A DNA stretch of 35,031 bases, from the NCBI GenBank assembly GCA_938021205.1, contig CALIGI010000101.1:1-35031 (forward strand), in the 5' to 3' direction. A model generated the notes under the pieces. The model made no database searches, had not been told where the DNA came from, and saw only the letters and a list, made by a program, of their open reading frames with translations. The position numbers and the translations under genes were made by a program. This document shows, one piece after another, positions 1 to 8,825 of the stretch; position 1 is the stretch's first letter, and every line of letters begins with the position of its first letter. The DNA is from an uncultured Pseudanabaenaceae cyanobacterium (GTDB lineage: Bacteria; Cyanobacteriota; Cyanobacteriia; PCC-9006; JAAUQQ01).

Positions 1-11
1 TTCAACAAAAT

Positions 12-130
12 TCCTGGTGTCAATGGCGATGTGGCCCCACTCCGAACCATCTCGAACTCGGTTGTGAAACGCATCTGCGGCGAATATAGTGAGCGGGAAG
101 CTGCTTGTGAAACTAGCTCGATGCCAGGGT
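12..130 (+). rRNA. rrf: 5S ribosomal RNA
   Basis: The terminal stem pairs CCTGG (13-17) with CCAGG (124-128). Between them lies the conserved 5S core, including CCGAACCATCTCGAACTC and GTTGTGAAAC. The length of about 119 nt is normal. Bases 1-11 are the 23S-5S spacer, so the rRNA operon continues upstream of the window. Ends are set from the pairing and could be off by one or two bases. Confidence 0.93.
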
Positions 131-138
131 AACTCTTA

Positions 139-180
139 AAAGCCCCCTCTCAAACTTACATAAGTTTGAGAGGGGGCTTT
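139..180 (+). terminator. rRNA operon terminator, possibly bidirectional
   Basis: A perfect inverted repeat: 20-base arms at 139-158 and 161-180, G/C-rich in the middle with an A run on the left and a T run on the right. It lies 9 bases after the 5S gene. The symmetry means it could also end transcription of the minus-strand TPR gene that stops at 213. Confidence 0.92.
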
Positions 181-212
181 GGTTTTGGGGGGCTTCACTG
201 TTTGCAGCCTAT

Positions 213-1445
213 TCAAGGAATTTTGCGAATGATTGAAAGGCTGATGTGGTGAATGATTAGGCCTGCTAGATATATGAGTATGCCAACTACTGCGCACATA
301 AAAATTCCTGAGATCGCTCCCGCAGCAGCTTCTTGGGGAATTGCAGTCATTGCGGACTCTGAAGTAGTTACCCAGAGCCATAAGGGGAGCAATAGAGTTG
401 CTAAACCGAAGCGAATACGGAGGCCATTGCTATCACTTTTGTAGCAGCGCCATCCTAAATAACCCATGCCGCAGATTGTGATTAGGATGAGTAGAAAAAC
501 GAGTTTGAAGTAGGCTCCGAGGGCTGCTGCAACCATCCAAATTAGACTGACTATCCAGAGGGGGATTCGTTCTTGGTTTTCATTGTGATTTAGGAGCAGT
601 TTGCCGTAGGGATCGAAGCGCAGCATGAGGCTGGCGATCGCTTTCACTGCAATTCCTGGAATAAGTAGTAGCAGGTACAACCCTCTCAGTGGAGGAATAA
701 AAATCAAAATTCCGATGAGGAGCATTCGCTGGGCACTTCCCAGTCCTTTAAGCCAGAGGTCATACCTTAGGACCCAGCGATAAAAAAGGTTTTTGGCTTT
801 TAGGGCTTCTATCATGCCTTGGCGTGCCCATTGAGAATCTGGCTTGATGCGTAGGGCTTCGCGAAATGCTTTTCTTGCGATGACATCGTTGCTGTGGTGA
901 AGAGCTACCCAGCCTTGGGCGGTATGGGCAAAGGCTGAGTCTGGGGTGAGTCTTAGGGCTTGCTCGACGATTTGTTCCGCTTCAGAAATGCCGTTGGTTT
1001 CCAGCAGAGTGATGATCTGCATATTGCGGCAGGTGCTGTTGTTGGGGTCGAGTTGCAATCCAGCTTTCGCGCTATTTAGGGCTTTGTTAAACTTGCGTTG
1101 TTCGTGGAAGACCATGGCAGCTTGGGCATGGTAATCCGGGTCGTCTGGGTCGATGTTTAGGGCGGTGGCGATCGCTGTTTCGGCTTCTTTTAAGTTGCTT
1201 CCATAGTAGTGGGCTCTTGCTAGGGCAAAGTGGCAAAAGTCATCATCTGGGGCAAGGCCGAGGGCTCGTTGTGCTTGGCTTACGGCTTGCTTGTGCTCCC
1301 CTTTTTTACTGTGGCAAAAGCTCACTAGCGTGTAGCTTCGACTGCTATTGGGATGCTCCGCTAGATAGCTTGCTGCCTCTTGCATCGCGAGGTCATAGCG
1401 TCCCTGTTCTGCCAGGAGTCGGGCGCGCTCGTAGCGATTGCTCAT
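213..1445 (-). CDS. TPR-repeat membrane protein
   Basis: This 410-aa protein has about six tetratricopeptide repeats in residues 6-206, recognisable from repeated A..A..L.P.(D/N) patterns. TPRs form helical scaffolds that bind partner proteins. The second half is hydrophobic, with about four membrane segments near residues 232-265, 296-330, 343-362 and 375-400, so the TPR part is probably a membrane-tethered docking platform. The ATG overlaps the TGA of the upstream AAA+ gene as ATGA, which implies translational coupling and joint function. I see no enzyme motif and do not recognise a named gene. Most likely it recruits or anchors the AAA+ partner; that is inference. Confidence 0.85.
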   Translation of the reverse strand: MSNRYERARLLAEQGRYDLAMQEAASYLAEHPNSSRSYTLVSFCHSKKGEHKQAVSQAQRALGLAPDDDFCHFALARAHYYGSNLKEAETAIATALNIDPDDPDYHAQAAMVFHEQRKFNKALNSAKAGLQLDPNNSTCRNMQIITLLETNGISEAEQIVEQALRLTPDSAFAHTAQGWVALHHSNDVIARKAFREALRIKPDSQWARQGMIEALKAKNLFYRWVLRYDLWLKGLGSAQRMLLIGILIFIPPLRGLYLLLLIPGIAVKAIASLMLRFDPYGKLLLNHNENQERIPLWIVSLIWMVAAALGAYFKLVFLLILITICGMGYLGWRCYKSDSNGLRIRFGLATLLLPLWLWVTTSESAMTAIPQEAAAGAISGIFMCAVVGILIYLAGLIIHHISLSIIRKIP

Positions 1446-2797
1446 CGTTGGTTGAGATAGTTCAAGATGTCGTCATAGGTGCCGTCTTGGTTGGCATGAA
1501 CGGCGTAGTTTTTTGCGGTGCCAAACCATTCACGAGTGGATGGCCGGACTGTTTTAGCTGCTTTTTGTAGGTCTTTGGTTGTAATTGGTTTTGGGATGCC
1601 GGTTTTCATGGCTTCCTGGAGTTTTTCTTCAACTGCTGTGTCTACAACTGATTTTAGATCTGCGCCGGAGAGCTTGTCGGTTTTCTTGGCAATCAATTCG
1701 AAGTCGATATTGTCGACGGGTTTGCCTTTGCAGAGGAGACGGAGTACAGCGGCCCGCGCGGCGAGATCTGGGGGCGGGACAAAGAGGATGCGATCAAATC
1801 GACCGGGACGACGGAAGGCACTGTCTAGATGCCAAGGTGCATTGGTGGCGGCGAGGATTAGAACCCCTTCGTTGGAATATTGAACCCCGTCTAGTTCTGA
1901 GAGGAACTGGTTGATGGTTTGGCGAGCGGCGCTTTGGCGTAAGTCGGTGCGTTTGCTCGCAAGGGCGTCAACTTCGTCGAAGAAGAGAACTGAAGGGGCG
2001 CTACGGCGCGCTTGTTCAAAGAGGTCGTGGAGGTTGCGTTCGCTGTTGCCCAGCCACATGTCGAGGACGTCGTTGAGGCCGACAGGGATAAAGTTGGCGT
2101 TGATTTCTCCGGCGGTGGCGCGGGCCATGTGGGTTTTGCCGCAGCCGGGAGGGCCGTACATGAGGATGCCGCCACCGATGGTTTTTCCGTAAGCCTTGTA
2201 GAGCTTGGCATTGTTGAGGGGATAGATGATCTTAAGGCGGATTTCCTCTTTGAGATCTTCCATGCCGCCGACGCTGTCGAAGCCGATCTTGGGGCGTTCT
2301 AGGTCAGAGTTGTTGATGGGGGCTTGATTGACAGAATCTGCGGTGACTCGTCCATGCATCACATCATTGCTGCCGTTGCCATCCATGCCGAGCTGTTGGG
2401 CGAGGCTGGAGTTTTGGAGGGAGCTGTCTTTTTCTAGGGCTTGGCGAAACTGTTGGACGGCTTGGTCCACGTTGCCGGAGCGCATGAGGAGCCGGGAGTG
2501 GAGGGAGAGTGCGGCAGGATCAGGTTCGGGTTGGTTGACCAACTCTTCTAGAACGAGCAGTGATTGAGTATTTTTGCCTTGCTGTTCATAGGCGCGAGCA
2601 AGCCCCAGCTTGATTGTGCCAAGATTGGTGCCGCTGTCAGGTTCGTGGGTGAGGGCGGTGGCAAATTCCTGTTGCGCTTCTTGGGCTTCTCCGAGCCCGA
2701 GGAGCATCTCGGCGACATGCAGACGCAGGGGGACGTTGTCGGGAGAAAACGCGAGGGCTTCCCTCAGGGCTTTGATTTGGTCGGCGTCAGCAAGCAT
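1442..2797 (-). CDS. AAA+ ATPase with N-terminal TPR repeats
   Basis: This 451-aa protein has TPR-like repeats in residues 1-125, a linker, then one classical AAA module. Walker A is GPPGCGKT (215-222). The pore loop MWLGNSE (247-253) resembles those of Cdc48, FtsH-like and spastin-like unfoldases. Walker B is VLFFDE (270-275), sensor 1 is Asn319, and arginine fingers lie in FRRPGRFD (around 328-335). All catalytic elements are present, so it should be an active hexameric ATPase that threads or remodels proteins, with the TPRs selecting substrate. It has no protease or second AAA domain. It is first in an operon with the TPR membrane protein (4-base overlap), suggesting a membrane-associated remodelling complex. 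The substrate is unknown. Confidence 0.9.
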   Translation of the reverse strand: MLADADQIKALREALAFSPDNVPLRLHVAEMLLGLGEAQEAQQEFATALTHEPDSGTNLGTIKLGLARAYEQQGKNTQSLLVLEELVNQPEPDPAALSLHSRLLMRSGNVDQAVQQFRQALEKDSSLQNSSLAQQLGMDGNGSNDVMHGRVTADSVNQAPINNSDLERPKIGFDSVGGMEDLKEEIRLKIIYPLNNAKLYKAYGKTIGGGILMYGPPGCGKTHMARATAGEINANFIPVGLNDVLDMWLGNSERNLHDLFEQARRSAPSVLFFDEVDALASKRTDLRQSAARQTINQFLSELDGVQYSNEGVLILAATNAPWHLDSAFRRPGRFDRILFVPPPDLAARAAVLRLLCKGKPVDNIDFELIAKKTDKLSGADLKSVVDTAVEEKLQEAMKTGIPKPITTKDLQKAAKTVRPSTREWFGTAKNYAVHANQDGTYDDILNYLNQR

Positions 2798-2992
2798 GGC
2801 GATCGCAAAAGAGGGAGCAGATGAAGTCGTGGAGACCCTGACATTCTAGTTTTCCCTCGCCAGAGTAAACGGTAACGCCAATAATTGCTGCTCATTTTAG
2901 AGAGATTTTGGGAGAATCGTCGCGGCTCTTATCACCTAGGACATTCTTGAGGTCTCAAAACGATGGATGATAGGGGGCGATGTGCATGTTGG

Positions 2993-3427
2993 TTAAGCTA
3001 TTGCTAGGGCAATAAGTTCGATTTCGAAGGTGAGGGTTTCGCCCGCTAGGGGATGATTGCCGTCTAGAGTGACTTGGTCTCCGTTGAGTTCTACGACCAT
3101 GACAGGTACGGCTTCACCGCTGGCGGTGGGGAGTTGGAGCTGGCTGCCGATTTCGAGGGGAAGGTTTGTAGGGACTTGTTTGCGGTTAACGCGGAAGATT
3201 AGCTCGGTGCGGCGATCTCCGTAGGCCTGGTCTGGTGAAATTTTGATAGTTTTGCGATCGCCCACGCTCATCCCTTGCACGGCTGCATCAAAGCCAGCAA
3301 TAACTTGTTTTGCACCTAATTTAAAGCTCAGGGGCTGACGCTCCCGTGAGGAGTCGAACACCATACCATCGGAGAGCTTGCCTTCGTAGTGGATGGTGGC
3401 TGTATCTCCTACTTTGGCTTGGCTCAT
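2993..3427 (-). CDS. FKBP-type peptidyl-prolyl isomerase, SlyD/FkpB-like
   Basis: The predicted protein has 144 aa from the ATG at 3427. A longer reading from a TTG at 3451 is possible but adds eight atypical residues. The start MSQAKVGDTATIHYEGKL, the segment GMVFDSS and the C-terminal DGNHPLAGETLTFEIEL are SlyD/FkpB signatures. The middle segment (about residues 65-120) is the insert-in-flap chaperone domain. The enzyme catalyses cis/trans isomerisation at proline and acts as a cytosolic folding helper. It lacks the His/Cys-rich metal-binding tail of E. coli SlyD. It is transcribed divergently from the histidine kinase across about 200 bp. Confidence 0.9.
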   Translation of the reverse strand: MSQAKVGDTATIHYEGKLSDGMVFDSSRERQPLSFKLGAKQVIAGFDAAVQGMSVGDRKTIKISPDQAYGDRRTELIFRVNRKQVPTNLPLEIGSQLQLPTASGEAVPVMVVELNGDQVTLDGNHPLAGETLTFEIELIALAIA

Positions 3428-3540
3428 GGGGAGGAACGTGCAATGGGTCAATGGGCTCGCACATCATAGCTTGCTTGCTTGAAATGTTGTCTGCCATGGA
3501 TGAGTTATTGCGATGTGCTGTGGTTATGGGGGTCTCTGGT

Positions 3541-3598
3541 TGGTCCTAAAGGACCAATTTAGCCCCAATTTTCCCAAGCCTTGGGAAAATGGAGGTGA
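3541..3598. promoter_or_regulatory. Two tandem inverted repeats and a distant Shine-Dalgarno before the sensor kinase
   Basis: Two dyads lie in the divergent promoter region. TGGTCC-TAAA-GGACCA occupies 3541-3556, and ATTTTCCCAAG-C-CTTGGGAAAAT (perfect 11-base arms) occupies 3568-3590. Right after them, GGAGGTGA (3591-3598) is a near-ideal Shine-Dalgarno, but it sits about 31 bases before the kinase ATG at 3630. The only start at normal spacing in that frame (TTG 3603) stops after four codons. The dyads may be operators for a dimeric regulator such as the linked response regulator; that is a guess. Confidence 0.4.
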
Positions 3599-3629
3599 CC
3601 TTTTGCGACTTGGCTAAGCCTTAATTGTG

Positions 3630-5012
3630 ATGCGTTCCTCTGTTTGGCAAGTTCCGCCGTTTAAGCTGTTGCTCTATATGGAGTGGATCTTGCTCGGGAT
3701 TGCGGTGATGTCTTCGCTGTCACCGATTTCGGTGCGTCTGCGAGGCTTGTTGCTAGAACGGGGATTGGCGGCTCAAAGGCCGGGCTTGGTTCTCGTGATG
3801 TCTTTGGTCAGTTTGTTGTGTGTGTTGCTGTTGGGAGGAATGGGCTGGCGCTTGCCGTTGGGAAAGAGGGTGCAGAGCAGCTCAGCCTTGGGAGGATGGG
3901 TCGGTGATGCTGGGGGGGAACGCTCGTCACGAAGTCGCCTTATCCAGGGTAATGTTCTGTCCTTTTTCTATATTCTGGTCTGCTTTGGATTGAGTTGGCT
4001 GGCGGTCATGTTGGGAGGGCGGGGGGCTGTGCTATTTCCTCCCTTACTTTTGATTATCGTGACACGGGGATGCTTGTTATTTCCTGGGCGAGGGCGTTGG
4101 TTGGTCGCTGGAACAGCACTCGGAGCATTTGTGATGATGCAGTATTTGGCGTTGCAGCGAGTGAGGCCGCTGGGTATTCCGTTAGACCGTGTGCCTAGGC
4201 TGCCTGGGGGGCGTCGTTTGCCGGAGGAGTTGCTGCATAGCTTGCGTTTGCAGGCGATGGCCAATGTGACGCTGCTCTTTGTATTAGTTCTTGGGTTCGT
4301 ATTGTTGTTGGTGCAAGCGTTGCTCCAGGAGGCTCAGAGTCGTCAACAATTGGCTGAGGCTAATCAGCAATTGCGGCGTTATTCCCTGCGCATTGAGGAT
4401 CAGGCTGCTCTCCAGGAGCGGAGTCGTATTGCCCGGGAAATTCATGACACGGTGGGCCATTGCCTGACTGCCCAGAGCATTCAGTTAGAAAATGTCGCTC
4501 TGAAATTACAAGCTGAATCATCTGAGTTGGGCCAGGCTCAGCAGTATTTAGAGACTGCTCGACGTTTGGGGCGAGATGCCTTGCAAAATGTACGTCAGGC
4601 TGTGGCTCGATTGCGGATTCATCCTTTACAGGGGAAGAGTTTGGGAGAGGCGATCGCTAAGCTGGTGCAAGAATTCCAAGGCCATAGCTCGATTCCGTTG
4701 AAGAGTAGCATTGAGCTGAAGAATTCTCCTTCCCAAGATATTTCGATTGTGATTTACCGAATTTTGCAGGAAGGACTCACGAATTTAACGAAGCATAGCA
4801 ATGCCACTGCTGCCCAATTGGAGATTTACCAAGATTCCCAGGGTGTCCATCTGCGGCTGTCAGATGATGGAAATGGCTTTGACCCTGCCCAGAATACGAC
4901 GGGGTTTGGATTGCAAAGTATGGCTGAGCGTGCAGCGGCAGTGAATGGTCGTTTCCAGTTGGTCAGTAGGCGAGGGAAGGGATGTTCTTTGGAGCTCGAT
5001 GTTCCAGCTTAG
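3630..5012 (+). CDS. NarL-family sensor histidine kinase
   Basis: The ATG at 3630 gives 460 aa; a GTG one codon upstream is also possible. The N-terminal half has about six membrane segments (near residues 12-30, 52-70, 106-127, 133-152, 158-175 and 210-233) with no recognisable extracellular sensor domain. This suggests sensing within the membrane. A short coiled coil leads into a HisKA_3 dimerisation domain: ERSRIAREIHDTVGHCLTAQ with phosphorylated His272. The C-terminal ATPase domain has DDGNGFD and the glycine box GFGLQSMAERA. The response regulator follows 105 bp downstream, so the two form a cognate pair. The signal is unknown. Confidence 0.92.
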   Translation: MRSSVWQVPPFKLLLYMEWILLGIAVMSSLSPISVRLRGLLLERGLAAQRPGLVLVMSLVSLLCVLLLGGMGWRLPLGKRVQSSSALGGWVGDAGGERSSRSRLIQGNVLSFFYILVCFGLSWLAVMLGGRGAVLFPPLLLIIVTRGCLLFPGRGRWLVAGTALGAFVMMQYLALQRVRPLGIPLDRVPRLPGGRRLPEELLHSLRLQAMANVTLLFVLVLGFVLLLVQALLQEAQSRQQLAEANQQLRRYSLRIEDQAALQERSRIAREIHDTVGHCLTAQSIQLENVALKLQAESSELGQAQQYLETARRLGRDALQNVRQAVARLRIHPLQGKSLGEAIAKLVQEFQGHSSIPLKSSIELKNSPSQDISIVIYRILQEGLTNLTKHSNATAAQLEIYQDSQGVHLRLSDDGNGFDPAQNTTGFGLQSMAERAAAVNGRFQLVSRRGKGCSLELDVPA

Positions 5013-5117
5013 CTTTGAGTGGAACTAAGTTTGCTAGTGTTTACAACTGGGAATTGATCTGAGAATTCTCGATATTTCTAACGGCTTTATCGGCATTTTC
5101 GATATTTAGATTAAGTA

Positions 5118-5768
5118 ATGGAAATCGTTATGATTCGTCTGCTATTGGTTGATGATCAAGCCATTATTAGAGAAGGTTTGCGAAATTTATTGCAGGCCCA
5201 AGCTGATTTAGACGTGGTGGGAGAGGCCAGTCAGGGGCAAGAAGCCGTGGAGCAGGCGATCGCCCTCAGTCCCGATGTCATCCTTATGGATATCCGTATG
5301 CCAGTGATGGATGGTGTGGCGGCGACCCGAGCGTTGAGTCAACAACTGCCCAGTGCAAAAATCTTGGTTCTCACCACCTTTGATGATGATGACTATGTGG
5401 CCCAGGCGATGCAGCAGGGGGCCAAGGGGTATTTGCTAAAAGATACGCCTTCGACTGAAATTGCGGAGGCTATTCGCTTGGTTCACCGGGGCTATACCCA
5501 TATGGGGCCGGGCCTGTTTGAGAAAATGCTGGCGCGTCCCATGGTTGCTGCCCTGCCGGAACCAGTTGCTCCGCCGGAGTTGGCAGAATTAACGCCTCGG
5601 GAGCGGGAGGTGCTGGAGCTGATTGCGGAGGGCTGTAGCAATAAGGAAATTGCGGAGCGGCTCTATATCGCGGAGCGGACGGTGAAAAATCACGTCAATA
5701 GTATTTTGAGTCGATTGGGGGTTCGCGATCGCACCCAAGCAGCCATCCTAGCCACGAAGTTTTTGTAG
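5118..5768 (+). CDS. NarL/FixJ-family response regulator
   Basis: The 216-aa product (212 aa if it starts at the ATG at 5130, giving [10 protein letters not shown], which fits the family better) has two domains. The receiver has the acidic pair Asp12/Asp13, phospho-acceptor Asp58 in LMDIRMP, Thr86/Thr87 and Lys108. The C-terminal LuxR-type helix-turn-helix (about residues 155-212) contains [15 protein letters not shown] and [13 protein letters not shown]. It is a DNA-binding transcription regulator phosphorylated by the kinase encoded just upstream. All key residues are intact. Confidence 0.95.
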   Translation: MEIVMIRLLLVDDQAIIREGLRNLLQAQADLDVVGEASQGQEAVEQAIALSPDVILMDIRMPVMDGVAATRALSQQLPSAKILVLTTFDDDDYVAQAMQQGAKGYLLKDTPSTEIAEAIRLVHRGYTHMGPGLFEKMLARPMVAALPEPVAPPELAELTPREREVLELIAEGCSNKEIAERLYIAERTVKNHVNSILSRLGVRDRTQAAILATKFL

Positions 5769-5924
5769 GGGCTGTTCCAGAGTCACGATACTTGGAGCTT
5801 TTGTTGGCTTGGGAGGCCAGGGAATGTTCCTGTTGATTGTTTCGCTGGGAGCCCTGGGTATGATGATTCTATAAATCTCGCGACGAGAAAAAATCCGTTG
5901 CGGTGCTGCTTCTACCTACCTGCC

Positions 5925-8072
5925 ATGCTGCTGCCTTCCCGCACTGCGATGATGAGTCTCATCGCGGTTCCTGTTGCGTTATTTGCCCATTTTTTTGTGG
6001 CTCCGGCGGTCGTTGCCAAAGATGATTCTGAACAGGCGCGATCGCACGCTTTCAGTCAGAACCAGGCTGGGGAGGGGCTGCGATCGCCGCGCATCGCCCA
6101 GCGCTTCGAACCATTATCCCCAAGAAGGCCAGCATTCGTTCCAACCTTTGCGGTGCCCCGCCAGGTCTTGTTGATTGACCTCAACCCTGTGTTGGATTTC
6201 GAAGTTTTAGGTGAGTGGAATCAGTTTTCCGAGCCTTTGGATGATCCAGCATTGTTGGATGTGGCTCCGATTGAGGCGACATCGTTTGATGTGATGCCTG
6301 TTGCTCCGGCGGCAGCTTCGGCTTTTGAGCCAGCGATGCGGTCTGTGGTGCTGCCTCCCAGAGCTGTGCGATCTGCCTCAGTTGATCGAGGCCCGTCTCG
6401 TTTGCCCCGGCTAGAGGCGGCGGCACCGAATGCTTCTGCTTCTTCCGGTGCTTCGCCTTTTGCTGAGGCTCTTGCCCCTCGGCCTGCGGAGCTGTCCCGT
6501 TCTAGGGCTTCCGTTTCTAGGGGAGCCCTTCTAGTCCAGCCCAAAACTCAGCTTCAATCTCAACCCCCATCGCAACCCCAATCTCAACCTCCATTGCAAC
6601 AGTGGGATGCTCCTTTTCCGAGTTTGGGCCAGCCCCAATTGGATCGGCAGTTACGTCGCTATTTGGCCTATCTGGATACGGTGGGTCAGCCGGATATTTT
6701 GATTGTGGGGGGCCAGGGCGCTGCCCAGGGGGTTGATCCTTTGACCTTGCAGGAATCGTTGAGCGATCGCGGCCACGAGGAGCTCAAGGTTTTTAACTGG
6801 GGCCTATCGAATAGTTCCGCCCAAACGGTGGAGTGGCTAATGACGGAGCTGCTGACTTCCCAACAATTACCCAAGCTGGTGGTTTGGGCGGATACCAGCG
6901 TGGCCCTCAATGGGGGACGTCAGGATTTAACGTTTGGCAAGATCCAGGCTTCGCCGGGTCATCGCTTTTTGGCCCGAGGCCTGCATCCCCAACTGTCTGA
7001 GCAGGAAAAGGGCATCGCTCATAAGCTAGGGACAATCTTGAGCAATCCGATTTCGCATACGTTGCCAGCTAGCTTGGTGGCATTGGCAAGCTCTCCCTTG
7101 GATGGGTCCTCACAGATTAAGGTGAATGCAAAGCCTAATCTGTCGAAGATGCATCTCAATGCGGCGGGTGCTGCTGCTGCTGACGTAACCCGAACGGACT
7201 CAGCTGTGATTGCCCAGGCTGCTCCCATCTTGGTCGATTCTCGGTCTCGGCTACTGCCGATTCTCATGCCCCAAAAGCCCCTGCCAGTGGCTCCTGCTTC
7301 CTCAGCTAGCCATGGTTTGGCCAGTTCCACTGCCGTCCAGTCTGAAGCGAGTGGATTTCGGTTGGTCAACTGGTGCCGTAATGCCAGTGGTCCCTGCCCA
7401 CCCCAAGAGGGGCAGTCACCCTCGGCCTTCGTTCAGTCCGCTGCACCAGCTTGGTTACGGCAAATCCAAGCTGCTGAAGCTGCCCAAAAAGCTTCCCAAC
7501 AAGCTGCCCAGTCTTCGAGGTTGCCAGCCAGCCACTCGGCGACAATCCAAGCGCGTCTGAACCAGACTTCGGTGGCATCACCTGCTGCACCTGGATTGAT
7601 GCTGCCGGACTGGCCCCAAAACCCAGCTTCTAAGCGATTTTTACAGGCGATGGGCTTTCAATCGGTGGATCAGCGGTTGGAGGCGAGCCAGCCGGGGCAG
7701 CCAATTCCGCTGCGGGGAGACCAGGATCGTGACTATCGCAATTTTTCTCTCCAGGGGAGCCAAAACCGTGCGCTCCACCGCTTACTGCAGTTCGGCCAGA
7801 AAGAAGGCCTGGCGATCGCCTTTGTTCAGCTCCCCCTCAGTCAGCAGTATCTGGACATTGAGCGCCATCGTCGTGAGCAATCGTTTCGCACCTATTTGGA
7901 CGTGGCTGCTCAAGTGACACCGCTGAGCCTCGTGGAATTGCCGGGGGAGAAACTGGTCTGGAATGATGCACTCTTTGCTCAGCCCCACCGCCTCAATCGC
8001 TATGGTGCAGCGGCCCTAAGCTGGCAGATTGGCCAAGCATTGGATGGGAAACTGCTGAGGACGCTGCGATAA
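5925..8072 (+). CDS. Secreted DltD/SGNH-like protein of the cyanobacterial DUF1574 type, catalytic serine apparently lost
   Basis: The ATG at 5925 gives 715 aa with a signal peptide (MMSLIAVPVALFAHFFVAPAVVA). A TTG at 5898 is a longer alternative. Residues 60-230 are low-complexity Pro/Ser/Gln. The segment LDRQLRRYLAYLD...PDILIVGGQGAAQGVDP, then VFNWGLSNSSAQTVEWLM, PKLVVWADTSVALNGGR and, near the C terminus, PHRLNRYGAAALSWQI, follows the cyanobacterial SGNH/DUF1574 pattern. A second low-complexity insert (about residues 390-570) splits the fold. In relatives as I remember them, the first motif reads GSSRALQG with a serine nucleophile. Here it is GGQGAAQG, and the residue expected to be Asp before the C-terminal His is Ala. 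It may therefore be a non-catalytic binding protein involved in envelope polysaccharide modification. Confidence 0.72.
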   Translation: MLLPSRTAMMSLIAVPVALFAHFFVAPAVVAKDDSEQARSHAFSQNQAGEGLRSPRIAQRFEPLSPRRPAFVPTFAVPRQVLLIDLNPVLDFEVLGEWNQFSEPLDDPALLDVAPIEATSFDVMPVAPAAASAFEPAMRSVVLPPRAVRSASVDRGPSRLPRLEAAAPNASASSGASPFAEALAPRPAELSRSRASVSRGALLVQPKTQLQSQPPSQPQSQPPLQQWDAPFPSLGQPQLDRQLRRYLAYLDTVGQPDILIVGGQGAAQGVDPLTLQESLSDRGHEELKVFNWGLSNSSAQTVEWLMTELLTSQQLPKLVVWADTSVALNGGRQDLTFGKIQASPGHRFLARGLHPQLSEQEKGIAHKLGTILSNPISHTLPASLVALASSPLDGSSQIKVNAKPNLSKMHLNAAGAAAADVTRTDSAVIAQAAPILVDSRSRLLPILMPQKPLPVAPASSASHGLASSTAVQSEASGFRLVNWCRNASGPCPPQEGQSPSAFVQSAAPAWLRQIQAAEAAQKASQQAAQSSRLPASHSATIQARLNQTSVASPAAPGLMLPDWPQNPASKRFLQAMGFQSVDQRLEASQPGQPIPLRGDQDRDYRNFSLQGSQNRALHRLLQFGQKEGLAIAFVQLPLSQQYLDIERHRREQSFRTYLDVAAQVTPLSLVELPGEKLVWNDALFAQPHRLNRYGAAALSWQIGQALDGKLLRTLR

Positions 8073-8165
8073 GCTCGTGACTCTCACTAGACTTGGACTT
8101 GGGCTGGGATTCTGAGATAGAGTCATCCAGGCCCACACAGGCGCTAGAGGTTACATTGAAGGCTG

Positions 8166-8825
8166 ATGTTGCCCCTATGGGAGTCCATGGTGCTTTTCGA
8201 TTGGATGGCGATGGCGCAGCAAACTGCTGGCCGCATGGCGAGTCATTGTAGGGGGAGACAGTTTGCGCGAGGGCTAGTCGCCAGACTAGCCCAGCAGTTA
8301 CCTCGATGGTCTACGTTTGGGACAAAAGTGAGACTCGTGATTGCTCTCACCCTGGTCTGGGTCTTTGCGGCTTCAGCTCCGGCCCAAGCTTCGATTCACT
8401 CCTATCTCGAACCGGAACGACAGACCATAATGTATCGCTCTCGCCTGAGCCTGCGGGATAACCAAGACCTAGCCTGGCAGACCATTTTGTTCAAACGAGT
8501 GAAAGATGGCGAGGTGATCGCGCTGAACCTGCGCTTAATCAGTTTTCCAGGGCAGCTCACGTTGAACCATCCCCAATCCTTATTCGTGGAGCAAGGCGGT
8601 ATTCAGACTTGGGAGTTACCCGATGAAACGCTACTCGACCCGCAGTTGCAGAGCGTCAACAGCAGCCTGGCTCAATATGACGCTAAGCCCTTGCTCATGA
8701 GTCTAGAGCGCCCTGCTCCACTGACTTTGACGGTGACATTAGAGGACCAAGGGCAGCGTCAGCTACTGGTTCCACCCTATGTGGTGAAGGAATGGCTTCA
8801 GTTGCAGGAAATACCCTTTGGGTAA
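8166..8825 (+). CDS. DUF3122 family exported protein
   Basis: This 219-aa protein has a long N-terminal extension, then a hydrophobic export segment around residues 58-75 (LVIALTLVWVFAASAPAQA) ending in a likely signal peptidase site before SIHSYLEP. The mature part (YRSRLSLRD, AWQTILFKR, LRLISFPG, HPQSLFV) matches cyanobacterial DUF3122 as I know it. Function is unknown; it is probably periplasmic or thylakoid-lumenal. GAAGG precedes the ATG at 8166. The true start may be further in (Met8 or Met15), since a signal peptide normally begins closer to the hydrophobic run. It follows the SGNH-like gene by 93 bp. Confidence 0.75.
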   Translation: MLPLWESMVLFDWMAMAQQTAGRMASHCRGRQFARGLVARLAQQLPRWSTFGTKVRLVIALTLVWVFAASAPAQASIHSYLEPERQTIMYRSRLSLRDNQDLAWQTILFKRVKDGEVIALNLRLISFPGQLTLNHPQSLFVEQGGIQTWELPDETLLDPQLQSVNSSLAQYDAKPLLMSLERPAPLTLTVTLEDQGQRQLLVPPYVVKEWLQLQEIPFG

